Assembly: GCA_900769565.1 (NCBI GenBank)
Contig: CAAGHC010000063.1
Span: forward strand, 1-32,621
DNA length: 32,621 bases
Reading direction: 5' to 3'
Source: Clostridia bacterium
Lineage (GTDB): Bacteria > Bacillota > Clostridia > Christensenellales > Borkfalkiaceae
Shown: positions 13,208 to 21,851 of the stretch, piece by piece
Numbering within the stretch: the stretch's first letter is position 1
Layout of the letters: every line of letters starts with the position of its first letter
Made by a program: the position numbers and the translations under genes
The notes under the pieces: model-generated
What the model was told of the DNA's origin: nothing
What the model saw: the letters and a program-made list of their open reading frames with translations, nothing else
Databases searched by the model: none

Positions 13208-13884
13208 TATTTGTTTTCTCCGTAATTTCTTTGCCCGAAAATTTTACTTCCAAGCCTTATCATGTTACTACCGTTATTTATAGCCGTTAAATAGTCGTTA
13301 GACATACCCATAGAAAGGTATTGAGCATCAAAGCCCATTTGTTTTAAGTCGTCGAAAAGACTACGAACTTTAACACAAAGTTTTGCAAGTTCATTCTGGT
13401 CGTCAAGGTGGGGGAGCATTGCCATAAGCCCTTTAATCTTGATAGATTTAAAATTATTAGCAATCTCTTTTGCGCTATCTAAAACTTGTTCTATCGAAAA
13501 ACCACTTTTGCTAATCTCACCACCGGCGTTAACTTCAAGCAAAACGTCTTGAATAACGCCTTTTTTCTGCGCTTGAACGTCAATTGCGCTAGCAAGGTGG
13601 ACAGTGTCAACCGACTGAATAACGTCAACGTTGCCAACCAAATATTTAACTTTATTCGTCTGTAAGTGTCCTATAAAATGTTGACTTGCACCTACGATTT
13701 TATCGTGTTTTAAGTTAAATTCTTGCACTTTGTTTTCGGCAACTACCTTAAGCCCTAAAACAACGGCTTGATTGATAATTTCTGCATCAACCATTTTGGT
13801 TGCGCCGACTAAAGTGACGGGCTCGCCAAGATTATTGCCCTTTGAAATTTCCGAAAAGACTTTTTCAAGATTTTCTTTAAGCAT
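13207..13884 (-). CDS. yggS: PLP homeostasis protein, YggS/YlmE family
   Basis: A 225-aa PLP-binding TIM-barrel protein of the PLPHP family, which keeps free pyridoxal 5'-phosphate balanced and has no known enzymatic activity. Lys30 in LVGATKMVDAE is the cofactor-binding lysine. Further family blocks are AENKVQEF, QHFIGHLQTNKVKYL, LLEVNAGGEISKSGF, GLMAMLPH, and LSMGMSNDYLTAINNGSNMIRLGSKIFG at the C-terminus. The start is at AAGCAT (minus strand ATGCTT), one base after the dapB stop, so both genes are translated as a unit. Placing it beside dap genes and sepF is typical for Bacillota (ylmE-sepF). Confidence 0.94.
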   Translation of the reverse strand: MLKENLEKVFSEISKGNNLGEPVTLVGATKMVDAEIINQAVVLGLKVVAENKVQEFNLKHDKIVGASQHFIGHLQTNKVKYLVGNVDVIQSVDTVHLASAIDVQAQKKGVIQDVLLEVNAGGEISKSGFSIEQVLDSAKEIANNFKSIKIKGLMAMLPHLDDQNELAKLCVKVRSLFDDLKQMGFDAQYLSMGMSNDYLTAINNGSNMIRLGSKIFGQRNYGENK

Positions 13885-13885
13885 T

Positions 13886-14641
13886 TTATTTACCGTTTAT
13901 AAGGTCGGTCATATCAAAAAGTCCGCTAGTTTTTTTAGCGATATATTCTGCCGCCCTAACTGCGCCTACGGCAAATACAGCACGGTCGGTCGCTTGGTGG
14001 GATAGGGTAATGGTTTCGCTATTACCTGCGAATATAACGTCGTGGTCGCCAACGATATTGCCACCACGAATTGCGTGAATGCCTATTTCGTTTTTATCAC
14101 GCTTGCCAACTTGACCTTGTCTGCCGTAAGTGTAATACTTTTCATTTTGAACGCTCTTAATAGCATCTGCAAGCATTAAAGCAGTGCCACTAGGCGCATC
14201 AACCTTTTGGTTGTGGTGTTTTTCAATAATTTCAATATCTAGTCCGTAAAGTGCGTCGGCAGCCTTTTTAACAAGGTCGATAAGCACGTTTACGCCGAGC
14301 GACATATTCGCAGAGCGGAACAACGCCAACTCTTTGCTAGCAGTTTTTATTTTTTCAACGTGTTCGTTGGTGTAGCCCGTAGAACAAAGAACGGAAGCGC
14401 AACCGTTTGCTTTGGCAAAGGTTAAAACACCGTCCAAAGATGCGGGCGCTGAAAAGTCGATAATAACGTCAACCTTTTCTTTAACGCTATGAATATCAGA
14501 GTAAATAGGGAAGTTGGGATTAGAAAAATCTTCAACTAAATCTACACCGCAAACGGGGGTTACCGTTTGGGAAAGCATACATTCTTGATATACCTTTTTA
14601 CCCATTCTGCCGTTAGCACCGCTAATTAATACGTTTATCAT
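13886..14641 (-). CDS. dapB: 4-hydroxy-tetrahydrodipicolinate reductase
   Basis: DapB reduces 4-hydroxy-tetrahydrodipicolinate with NAD(P)H in the diaminopimelate/lysine pathway. The 251-aa protein shows the dinucleotide loop ISGANGRMGKKV (7-18), the VIDFSAP block, and the signature IIEKHHNQKVDAPSGTA containing the catalytic His pair and Lys, followed by GNIVGDHDVIFAG. Length is normal. It begins 2 bases after the dapA stop and ends 1 base before yggS. The operon supplies meso-diaminopimelate for peptidoglycan and lysine. Confidence 0.96.
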   Translation of the reverse strand: MINVLISGANGRMGKKVYQECMLSQTVTPVCGVDLVEDFSNPNFPIYSDIHSVKEKVDVIIDFSAPASLDGVLTFAKANGCASVLCSTGYTNEHVEKIKTASKELALFRSANMSLGVNVLIDLVKKAADALYGLDIEIIEKHHNQKVDAPSGTALMLADAIKSVQNEKYYTYGRQGQVGKRDKNEIGIHAIRGGNIVGDHDVIFAGNSETITLSHQATDRAVFAVGAVRAAEYIAKKTSGLFDMTDLINGK

Positions 14642-14643
14642 AT

Positions 14644-15537
14644 TTACTCCTTAACGGCAAAGCCGAAGTCTTTTAAGATTTTAATCATTTCTTCGGTATG
14701 TTCTTTTTCAAGTTCGGTCAAGGGCGCACGTACAATACCGCTACCAAGTCCGATAAGTTCGCTAGCTTTCTTTACGGGGATAGGATTAACTTCTACGAAC
14801 ATTATATCGATAAGGGGTAAAAGTCTTTCTTGAAGTTCGTACGCTTCTTTGTTTCTGCCCGTATAGTAAAATCTTGCAACGTCACCGATTTCTCTGGGCG
14901 CAATGTTAGATGCAACCGAAATCAAACCCATAGAGCCGATACTCATCATGGCAAGGTTAAGGTTGTCGTCACCCGAGTAAAGTGCCGTTTTTCCACGGAT
15001 AAGGCGAGCGGTTTCACAAATTTGTTCCATGTTACCGCACGCTTCCTTGATACCACCTATATTTTTATGTTCTGCAATTTCAGCCATGGTTTGGGGAAGA
15101 ATGTTTACGCCCGTACGTGCAGGTACGTTGTAGCAAAGCACGGGAATATCAATATTATTACAAACGTCGTTGTAATATTTAACCAAACCTTTTTGCGTGC
15201 ATTTGTTATAGTAAGGGGTAACGACCAAAAGGCCGTCTGCACCGATTTCTTGAGCAAGTTGGCTCTTTTCAATAGCCTTTTTAGTGCAGTTACTACCAGA
15301 GCCGAGTATAAACTTAACTCTGCCTGCAATGTGGTCGTAAGAAAATTTAGCAATTCTCTCGTATTCTTGGTCGGTGATGGTAGGTGCTTCACCCGTCGTG
15401 CCGAGAATACAAAGAGCATCTATTCCGTTGGAAATTTGATATTCTATTTGACGGGCGAGAGCGTCGTAATCAACGCCGTCTTGTGTAAACGGGGTTATTG
15501 CCGCCGTACAAGTACCTTTAAAAATCGTTTTGTTCAT
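14644..15537 (-). CDS. dapA: 4-hydroxy-tetrahydrodipicolinate synthase
   Basis: DapA condenses pyruvate with aspartate semialdehyde, the committed step of the lysine/DAP branch. The 297-aa TIM barrel has GTTGE (46-50), VTPYYNK (106-112), Tyr136 in CYNVPARTG, and the Schiff-base Lys164 in GGIKEACGN; YSGDDNLNLAMMSIGSMGLISV follows. All catalytic residues are present. It lies between asd, whose product is its substrate, and dapB, which uses its product: the enzymes run in pathway order along the operon. AAGGTAAAAAA precedes the ATG. Confidence 0.97.
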   Translation of the reverse strand: MNKTIFKGTCTAAITPFTQDGVDYDALARQIEYQISNGIDALCILGTTGEAPTITDQEYERIAKFSYDHIAGRVKFILGSGSNCTKKAIEKSQLAQEIGADGLLVVTPYYNKCTQKGLVKYYNDVCNNIDIPVLCYNVPARTGVNILPQTMAEIAEHKNIGGIKEACGNMEQICETARLIRGKTALYSGDDNLNLAMMSIGSMGLISVASNIAPREIGDVARFYYTGRNKEAYELQERLLPLIDIMFVEVNPIPVKKASELIGLGSGIVRAPLTELEKEHTEEMIKILKDFGFAVKE

Positions 15538-15561
15538 TTTTTTACCTTGCTTGGTTTATTT

Positions 15562-16578
15562 TTAGTTTAATTGGTCCTTAACTGCGTCCATTGCGATAGC
15601 AGTTTCTGCAATTTGAACAGCGTTGGTCGCTGCGCCTTTTCTGATGTTGTCGGCAACGCACCAAAGATTGATACCACTTTCAACCGTATCGTCCATTCTA
15701 ATTCTTCCAACGAAAACTTCGTTCTTGTTTTCAGCAGTTAAAGCCATGGGGTAAACGTTATTGTTAACGTCGTCTTGAACGACTACGCCTTTAGCGTTTC
15801 TTAAAACTTCTTTAACTTGTTCTGCAGTACAGGGTTTTTCAAATTCAATATTGATAGATTCGCTGTGACCGTAGTAAACGGGAACTCTTACGCAGGTAGC
15901 CGTAACTTTAATAGATTGGTCGCCGAGAATTTTCTTGGTTTCGAAAACCATTTTATCTTCTTCCTTGGTGTAACCGTTGTCAAGGAAAACGTCAATGTGG
16001 GGAATACAGTTGCCGAAAATGGGGTAAGGGAATTTTTTAGGTGCTTGACCGTTAATTCCGTTCTTAAGGTCGTCAAAACCCTTAACGCCTGCGCCTGAAA
16101 CTGCTTGGTAAGTTGAGTAGATAACTCTCTTAATCTTGAACGTTTCGTGCAAGGGCTTTAAAACTACCATTGCTTGAATAGTAGAGCAGTTGGGGTTAGC
16201 GATAATGTTCTTATGCCACTTAATATCGTCGGCATTACATTCGGGAACTACTAGGGGAACGTCCTTATCTCTTCTCCAAGCGTTAGAGTTATCAATAACC
16301 AAAATGCCGTGCTTTGCAAAAATGGGTGCGAATTGTTTACTTACGTCGCCACCTGCAGAGAAAAGGGCAATATCAATATTTTTTCCGATAATATTTTCTT
16401 CCTTTAATTCGATAACCTTGTGGGGTTTGCCCATAAAGTCAACTTCGCTACCTGCAGATTTTGCAGATGCGAAAAGGTAATAATTTTCTACGGGAAGTTG
16501 TCTTTCAGTTAAAACTTCTAAAAACTTTCTGCCAACCATACCGGTTGCGCCTACAACGGCAACGTTGTACTTTTTCAT
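15562..16578 (-). CDS. asd: Aspartate-semialdehyde dehydrogenase
   Basis: Asd reduces aspartyl phosphate to aspartate semialdehyde with NADPH. From this start it has 338 aa: VAVVGATGMVGRKFLEVL at the N-terminus (NADP loop), the active-site Cys in NPNCSTIQ, the QAVSGAGVKG segment, and RVPVYYGHSESINIEF with the catalytic His. The frame stays open 26 codons upstream (to 16656), but those residues (MCKKNFTFLTWFVKLF...) are not family-like. AGGAG at 16593-16589 lies about 10 bases before the ATG at 16578, so the shorter form is right. It is the first gene of the five-gene minus-strand operon. An inverted repeat at 16615-16633 in its leader may be an operator. Confidence 0.96.
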   Translation of the reverse strand: MKKYNVAVVGATGMVGRKFLEVLTERQLPVENYYLFASAKSAGSEVDFMGKPHKVIELKEENIIGKNIDIALFSAGGDVSKQFAPIFAKHGILVIDNSNAWRRDKDVPLVVPECNADDIKWHKNIIANPNCSTIQAMVVLKPLHETFKIKRVIYSTYQAVSGAGVKGFDDLKNGINGQAPKKFPYPIFGNCIPHIDVFLDNGYTKEEDKMVFETKKILGDQSIKVTATCVRVPVYYGHSESINIEFEKPCTAEQVKEVLRNAKGVVVQDDVNNNVYPMALTAENKNEVFVGRIRMDDTVESGINLWCVADNIRKGAATNAVQIAETAIAMDAVKDQLN

Positions 16579-16614
16579 AAATTTGTTACTCCTATAAACA
16601 TAATATACGAATAG

Positions 16615-16633
16615 TTTAACAAACCATGTTAAA
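16615..16633. promoter_or_regulatory. Inverted repeat upstream of asd
   Basis: TTTAACA-AACCA-TGTTAAA is a perfect 7-bp palindrome with a 5-base centre, 37 bases before the asd start codon. Its placement around where the asd promoter should lie suggests a repressor site. I do not recognise the regulator. Confidence 0.4.
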
Positions 16634-16774
16634 AAAGTAAAGTTTTTTTTACACAATACACGATTTTGTTTGTAAAAATTTGAATTTTAGTATACACTAT
16701 AAGGGTGAAAAACTGATTTTTATAAAAGTTTAAGTTTTTTTAAGATTTTCGGTAGTATTGATTTGGAGAAAGAC

Positions 16775-18049
16775 ATGGCACAAAAAAAGAAACGCAGTCT
16801 TGTAGATAGGCTTATGCTCGGCTCGGAAAAGTCCGAGGGGTATGCAAGGGCTCAACTTCCCTCGAATAGATGGGAATTGTTTTGGGATATTTTTAAAGGC
16901 AGATTTTGGAAGATAGTTATCATTAATCTTTTAATGATGCTCTTTTTAATTCCCGTTGCTGCGCTTTTATTTTTCCGTCACGTAGCAATATTAAATTACG
17001 GCACTATTTACCCGTTTAATCAATGTTTTGGCGTAGGTTACCAAGCCGCACCGTCGTTAGTCGGTTATGCTGAAAGCATAATCTTTAACGTAGACCTAGT
17101 TATGTATCTTGCTCTTCCTATCGTTCTTTCGGTTGCAGCAGTAGGGCTTGCAGGTGGTGCTTACGTTATTAGGAATATGATTTGGACGGAAGGTATTTTC
17201 GTTGCAAACGACTTTTGGCGTGGTATTAAGCAGAATTTTAGGCCCGTGATTTCGGTTATGCTTTCATTCTCGCTTGTATTTTACGTTACCATGGTTTCTG
17301 CGTCAATGTCTGCAGAAGCAATGGTTATAAACCCCGACAAAAAGTGGTTGTTCGTAATTTCACAAGTTTTATCTTACGTGATTTTAGGTATTTATATCAG
17401 TATGACCTTGCATATGTTAACCATGTGCGTTACCTACGAACTTAAGTTTAAGGAATTACTCAAGAACTCGCTGTTGTTCACGGTAGGATTATTGCCACAA
17501 AATATTTTCTTTGTATTTTTAGGCTTAATTCCGTTTATCGTTTGCTTGATAGGTGGATTTTTCACGGGTATTGGTATTATGATGGTGCTACTATTCGGGT
17601 TTAGTATGTTCCTTCTCATTTGGTCGGACTTCTGCCATTGGGCGTACGATAAGTTCATAAACGACAAAATTCCCGGCGCACAGAAAAACCGTGGTATTTA
17701 CGAAAAGGTTAAAGAAACCGATTCTGCCGCTATTAAGCAGTATAGGGAACAGGTTGCGCTTGCAACTCGTTCAGCGCTCAATTCTAAACCGATTAAGCCG
17801 ATTACCGACGACGAACTTCAGATTGCAGAACTACCCACGTCCTTTAACCGTGGCGATATTGAAAAACTTAACGCAAGTAAGCAGGCTATTTACGACGACC
17901 ATGCAAGGTACGTTGAAGAACATAAGAACGACCCGCAATACGTAGTCAGTGAAGAAGAGCAAAAGGCTATTGAAACTGACAAGAGTGAAAGGGAAAAACG
18001 TATAGAGGCTGCTAAAAAAGAACTTGCAAAGCGTAACAAGAAAAAATAA
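16775..18049 (+). CDS. Polytopic membrane protein, DUF624/YesL-like, unknown function
   Basis: A 424-aa protein. The N-terminus is basic and cytoplasmic (KKKRSLVDRLMLGSEKSEG). About six hydrophobic helices follow (IVIINLLMMLFLIPVAALLFF, LVMYLALPIVLSVAAVGLAGGAYVI, VISVMLSFSLVFYV, FVISQVLSYVILGIYI, and a long final pair), then a ~120-residue charged cytoplasmic tail with coiled-coil character (SEREKRIEAAKKELAKRNKKK). The layout resembles DUF624 (YesL-type) proteins with an added tail, but the match is weak and I assign no function. Start ATG 16775 is chosen because GGAG lies 6 bases before it; the frame is also open to a TTG at 16763. It is divergent from asd. Confidence 0.75.
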   Translation: MAQKKKRSLVDRLMLGSEKSEGYARAQLPSNRWELFWDIFKGRFWKIVIINLLMMLFLIPVAALLFFRHVAILNYGTIYPFNQCFGVGYQAAPSLVGYAESIIFNVDLVMYLALPIVLSVAAVGLAGGAYVIRNMIWTEGIFVANDFWRGIKQNFRPVISVMLSFSLVFYVTMVSASMSAEAMVINPDKKWLFVISQVLSYVILGIYISMTLHMLTMCVTYELKFKELLKNSLLFTVGLLPQNIFFVFLGLIPFIVCLIGGFFTGIGIMMVLLFGFSMFLLIWSDFCHWAYDKFINDKIPGAQKNRGIYEKVKETDSAAIKQYREQVALATRSALNSKPIKPITDDELQIAELPTSFNRGDIEKLNASKQAIYDDHARYVEEHKNDPQYVVSEEEQKAIETDKSEREKRIEAAKKELAKRNKKK

Positions 18050-18064
18050 TATTCGTTAAATATG

Positions 18065-18150
18065 AAGACGTTCCGTTACGTGCGGAGCGTCTTTAACAAA
18101 ATAGGGCGAAATCCTAAAACGGCTATGCGTTTTAGTCAATTATGCCGTTT
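18065..18150 (+). promoter_or_regulatory. Hairpin cluster before hslO: weak terminator plus two alternative stems
   Basis: The first hairpin, AAGACGTTCCG / CGGAGCGTCTT (18065-18075, 18083-18093, 11 bp), is followed by a short T run and may end the upstream gene. Then CTAAAACG / CGTTTTAG (18114-18121, 18128-18135) competes with AAACGGC / GCCGTTT (18117-18123, 18144-18150). They share bases 18117-18121 and cannot both form. GGAG of hslO lies 10 bases after the last stem. Confidence 0.5.
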
Positions 18151-18170
18151 AGATTAGATGGAGCAACAAT

Positions 18171-19028
18171 ATGAATAAACTTTATAAAACCTTAATTTAC
18201 GAAAAACAGTTGACTTTGGCGGTGCTTGATACTACCGATATGGTTAACGAGGCTATAAGAATACATAAACTTTCCCCACTTTCGGCAGCGGCGCTTGGAA
18301 GAACGCTTACCGTTTGTACGTTTATGTCGTCCAACCTAAAAAGCGACGGTGATAAACTATCGGTAACGGTTGCTGGCGACGGCGTTGGTGGAAAGATTAC
18401 CGTTTGTGGTAACGGGAAACTAAATATGCGTGGATACATAGACAATCCACAAGCAGACCTACCTTTACGTGCGGACGGAAAACTAGACGTTGGTGGTTGC
18501 GTGGGTAAAAACGGTAGGCTTACCGTGGTTAGAAGTATGGGGCTTAAAGAGCCGTATTCGGGTAGTGCAAAACTCGTTACGGGTGAGATTGCCGAAGATT
18601 TTACCGCCTATTATGCGTTTAGCGAACAACAACCTACTGCAATCGCACTAGGCGTTAAGATAGGTAAGGACTGCAAATGCGTAGGCGCAGGCGGGGTTAT
18701 AATTCAAGCGCTACCGGGCGCTAGCGAAGAGGCGCTTTTTATGGCAGAAGACGTTATGAGTCAATTAGGTAGCGTTTCGTCGCTTATTGAAACCATAGGC
18801 GCAGAAGGTATTATAGACAAGCACTTTGGGGAAATTCCATACGATAAATACACCCCCGAGTACAAATGCTTGTGCAATCAAGAACACATAGAAAGTTTGT
18901 TGTATTCGCTTGGAAAAAAAGAACTTTTAGATATATTAAACGAGCAAGGTGAAATAAAGGTAGACTGTCAATTCTGTGATAAAGTTTATCGTTTTAACCA
19001 AGAAGACGTAGAGAGATTATTCGGTTAA
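18171..19028 (+). CDS. hslO: Redox-regulated chaperone Hsp33
   Basis: Hsp33 is a cytoplasmic holdase that is switched on by oxidants and heat through a C-terminal zinc centre. The 285-aa protein has the N-terminal domain (TVCTFMSSNLKSDGDKLSVTVAGDGVGGKITV, GYIDNP) and four zinc cysteines in the CxC-x30-CxxC pattern: Cys233 and Cys235 (CLC), Cys266 and Cys269 (CQFC). All four are present, so redox switching should be intact. Length is normal. GGAG lies at 18160-18163. The next gene starts 7 bases after the stop. Confidence 0.95.
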   Translation: MNKLYKTLIYEKQLTLAVLDTTDMVNEAIRIHKLSPLSAAALGRTLTVCTFMSSNLKSDGDKLSVTVAGDGVGGKITVCGNGKLNMRGYIDNPQADLPLRADGKLDVGGCVGKNGRLTVVRSMGLKEPYSGSAKLVTGEIAEDFTAYYAFSEQQPTAIALGVKIGKDCKCVGAGGVIIQALPGASEEALFMAEDVMSQLGSVSSLIETIGAEGIIDKHFGEIPYDKYTPEYKCLCNQEHIESLLYSLGKKELLDILNEQGEIKVDCQFCDKVYRFNQEDVERLFG

Positions 19029-19035
19029 TTAGTCA

Positions 19036-20724
19036 ATGGACGAAAAGGTTTTACAGTTTGAAAAAAATCATGAGATATATTGTAAAAAGGCAGTAGAGCG
19101 TGCGGAAAACGGGGATTACGAAGGTGCGCTCCGCTTTTTGTTTTGCGCAAAATCTCTTTCCGACTCTATTGACGTTTTAGCCGATATTGCCGACGTTTAC
19201 GCCGACATGGGGCAACTTGAACTTTCTAACAAATATTGGTTTTACTATATGGACAGAGCGCCTAAAGATAAACTAGGTGTAGCGTACGAAGAACTTGCGA
19301 TAAACTACTTTTATATGGACGATTTTTTGTCGTCAAGTTATTATTTTCATTTAAAACTTACTACCGACGGATTTATATCTCAAGAAAATTTAGATAAGGA
19401 AATCGTCGATTTTTTCTCGGGCGAAGAGTTTAGGCGTAATTCTTACCATATAGCCTACCCCTTTGATAGGGCTGATTATTCTTACCAAAAAAAGAAGGGC
19501 AAACGAGCCATAGCGTCCGGTGGTTTTACCGAGGCCGTTAAAATAATAGAAAGCATTCCCGTAGAGTGTAGGGACGAAGATACGAGTGGTGAACTTGCCG
19601 TTTCCTATTTTATGTCCGACGACCTTGAAAGTGCGGAAAAAGTTGCTAGAGAGTCTATTAAAAATCACGGTGAAAACGTTACGGCTTATTGCAATCTTTC
19701 CACCGTTTTCGATATGAAAGAAGACTTTGAAAAGAGCGATTTTTATTATCGAAAAGCCCTTTCGTTAAGGACGGGTGAAAAGAGTGAAGTGTTCAAAATA
19801 GCCACATGTGCAATCGAGCGTGCCGACCATGAAACCGCTAGGGAATGTCTAGAGAAAATCCTTATTGAAAGACCATACGATATAGCCATGCGTTTCTTTT
19901 ACGGAATGGCGTTATTAAACCTAAATAACCCCGACGGTGCGGTAAGAGAGTTTGAGCGTGCGCATAGGATTAGCCCTACCGATATTGCCGTAAAATACTA
20001 TCTTAATTATGCAAAAAAGGTAAGCGAAAACGGGGAAGACGCAGAAAATATTCTGCCCTTAAAATACGTTAAAGATTTACCTGAAAAGATAAAGAAAAAG
20101 TATGCAAAAAAGATAAAGGCGCTTGCCGATAGTCCTGAAAAAATCTATTCTGCAATGAAAAAACAAGAAAATAAAGATATTGCCGAATGGGGACTACACT
20201 CTACCGAGAGCGAGATTATGCGCCAAAGCGTTTACCTTTTTGCAACGGCGTTTACTTCAAACGCTAAAAAAGCGCTATACGACGCATTGCTAAACCCCGA
20301 AACTACCGAAGAGTGTAAAAGGGTTATTACTTACGTGCTTTTAGCCAAAGGGTATAAGGAAAAATTCGGTGTGGTAGGTGGTAGTTACTACCTTAAAATT
20401 AAGCCTAAAAAATTAGTTTCAGAAAAGGATAGCGAAGAAGGATTTATCTATCTTTCGGCTTATGCGTTAGCATTGTCTAGGGTGATGTTCCGTCAGACCG
20501 AAGGGCTAGAAAAAATTGCGCAAAGCATAGACAAAGTTTACAGTAAATTTAAGGGCGTTTTAACCCTTTCTGACGTTACCAACGAAGAAATTGCAGGCGT
20601 TGCAGTTTCAGAGTGTGGGTTTAAATATTTTGATAGCGATAAAAAAATAATCAAACTTTTTGAAATATCTAAAGACAAATTAGACAAATTAAAAGCCATT
20701 GTTAAAGGAGAGAAAAATGCTTAA
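19036..20724 (+). CDS. TPR-repeat protein, function unknown
   Basis: A 562-aa soluble protein. Residues 1-~330 contain tandem tetratricopeptide-like helical pairs: the opening AVERAENGDYEGALRFLFCAKSL, then DIADVYADMGQLELSNKYWFYYM, AVSYFMSDDLESAEKVARESI, AYCNLSTVFDMKEDFEKSDFYYRKAL, and FFYGMALLNLNNPDGAVREFERAHRI. The C-terminal ~200 residues (from EKIKKKYAKKIKALADSPEKI) are helical, resemble no domain I can name, and contain DUF-like FATAFTSNAKKALYDALL. There is no signal peptide or membrane segment. There is no ribosome binding site and only 7 bases from hslO, so translation probably depends on coupling. It overlaps the next gene by 8 bases, which argues that the two products work together. 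Confidence 0.8.
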   Translation: MDEKVLQFEKNHEIYCKKAVERAENGDYEGALRFLFCAKSLSDSIDVLADIADVYADMGQLELSNKYWFYYMDRAPKDKLGVAYEELAINYFYMDDFLSSSYYFHLKLTTDGFISQENLDKEIVDFFSGEEFRRNSYHIAYPFDRADYSYQKKKGKRAIASGGFTEAVKIIESIPVECRDEDTSGELAVSYFMSDDLESAEKVARESIKNHGENVTAYCNLSTVFDMKEDFEKSDFYYRKALSLRTGEKSEVFKIATCAIERADHETARECLEKILIERPYDIAMRFFYGMALLNLNNPDGAVREFERAHRISPTDIAVKYYLNYAKKVSENGEDAENILPLKYVKDLPEKIKKKYAKKIKALADSPEKIYSAMKKQENKDIAEWGLHSTESEIMRQSVYLFATAFTSNAKKALYDALLNPETTEECKRVITYVLLAKGYKEKFGVVGGSYYLKIKPKKLVSEKDSEEGFIYLSAYALALSRVMFRQTEGLEKIAQSIDKVYSKFKGVLTLSDVTNEEIAGVAVSECGFKYFDSDKKIIKLFEISKDKLDKLKAIVKGEKNA

Positions 20725-21553
20725 AATTATTGACGTTGACCAACTTTTCGATAGGTATATTTCAGACTACGTGTATTCTAATATCGGCAAGGTAAAACCT
20801 GAAGAAATTGAAAATAAGATACCTGAACTTTACGTAGAGTTCGGTGATGCTAAATTAAAGGAACTAGACGGTAAAACTCCGTCCGAATATTACGCTAGCG
20901 AAACGGGGGAAGAGTTGATTAAATGTTTAAAGGCGCATCTTGAAAAGGACGTTCCCGTTTCCGACTTTTTATGCGAGGCGATTACGGGTAATCCCTTAAA
21001 CGAGGACGCTTTAGTAGGTGCGTTAAAAGAGGACGAGAGCGAAGAGTTTATGCTTTACGTTATGAATATGCTATCCGACATGGGCAGTAAAAAGTGCTTA
21101 AAAAGATACCTAGAATTTATTCTATGGGATTACAGCCAAGTGATTAGAGAACTTGCTACTGAAAATTTGGTTGCCTTTGCGCAAGACGTTAAGGAAGACG
21201 TTTTAGCACAGTTTAAGGAAGTTTCGGACGAGAAAAAAGAATGCCTTACCGAGATTTTATCTAACGTTAAAAACGACGATAGAGTGTTTGATATTTTGGT
21301 TGCGGAATTCGTTCGCCACGGTGAAAACGTGCCCGTTTACGCTAATTATCTTGCAAAATACGGCGACGAAAGAGCATTGCCATTTTTAATGACTGCCATT
21401 GAAAAAGAAAAAATCAGCTATGCTGATTTTGAAGAATTGCGTTTTGCAATCGAGGCGCTAGGTGGAAGTTACGATAAAGAACGTGATTTTTCACACGATA
21501 AAACTTTTAGAAAAATCAGGGGCGAAAAGAAAGGGGCTAATAAACTCAATTAG
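20717..21553 (+). CDS. Helical-repeat (HEAT-like) protein, function unknown
   Basis: A 278-aa protein, acidic overall. It is made of predicted helix pairs, for instance EEFMLYVMNMLSDMGSKKCLKRYL, DYSQVIRELATENLVAFAQDV and YLAKYGDERALPFLMTAIEKE, the style of HEAT or PBS-lyase repeats. No catalytic motif is seen. I start at ATG 20717 with GGAG at 20707-20710; the frame is open to a TTG at 20699. It overlaps the TPR gene by 8 bases. The pair may form a scaffold, but no function can be named. The C-terminus is basic (KIRGEKKGANKLN). Confidence 0.72.
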   Translation: MLKIIDVDQLFDRYISDYVYSNIGKVKPEEIENKIPELYVEFGDAKLKELDGKTPSEYYASETGEELIKCLKAHLEKDVPVSDFLCEAITGNPLNEDALVGALKEDESEEFMLYVMNMLSDMGSKKCLKRYLEFILWDYSQVIRELATENLVAFAQDVKEDVLAQFKEVSDEKKECLTEILSNVKNDDRVFDILVAEFVRHGENVPVYANYLAKYGDERALPFLMTAIEKEKISYADFEELRFAIEALGGSYDKERDFSHDKTFRKIRGEKKGANKLN

Positions 21554-21620
21554 TCGGCGGATAGTATAAAAAAGCGAAAATAGTCGATAATACTTTTAAC
21601 CTTAAAAAAGGAGAAGTGTT

Positions 21621-21743
21621 ATGGCTAAAAAGAAGAAAAACAAGGTTGCAAAACTAACAGACGAACAGTATAACGACTACATCATGTCGCTTAAGGACGA
21701 AAAACCGCCCTTACTCGTTAGAAAAACTCAAGAACAGAAGTAA
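21621..21743 (+). CDS. Small basic protein, 40 aa
   Basis: A short gene starting MAKKKKNKVAKLTDEQYN and ending VRKTQEQK. AAGGAG (21608-21613) gives a good ribosome binding site 7 bases before the ATG. A strong terminator begins 5 bases after the stop. These two signals, and lysine-rich coding with clean host-like codons, support a real gene. The N-terminus is highly basic and the middle acidic (KDEKPP). It could be a nucleic-acid-binding small protein, but I do not recognise a family. Confidence 0.65.
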   Translation: MAKKKKNKVAKLTDEQYNDYIMSLKDEKPPLLVRKTQEQK

Positions 21744-21747
21744 AAAC

Positions 21748-21788
21748 AAACGGCGAAAATTCTTTTAATGAGAAATTTCGCCGTTTTT
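21748..21788 (+). terminator. Terminator after the small basic gene
   Basis: AAACGGCGAAA (21748-21758) pairs perfectly with TTTCGCCGTTT (21776-21786), with Ts following. Confidence 0.88.
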
Positions 21789-21789
21789 A

Positions 21790-21818
21790 TTGTCTTTTGC
21801 AAAAAATTTTTGTATAAT
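21790..21818 (+). promoter_or_regulatory. Promoter of the GNAT gene
   Basis: TTGTCT (21790-21795), a 17-base spacer and TATAAT (21813-21818). AGGAGAAAAG follows before the ATG at 21852. The -35 box touches the T run of the preceding terminator. Confidence 0.65.
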
Positions 21819-21851
21819 AGTAAAAACGGTTTGTCAACATAGGAGAAAAGA

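Noticed and set aside
14830..15570. A 246-codon plus-strand ORF opposite dapA
   Set aside because: It is antisense to a fully conserved dapA, has no homology I recognise and no translation signal.
16579..16656. N-terminal extension of asd
   Set aside because: The added residues are unlike the family and AGGAG points to the ATG at 16578.
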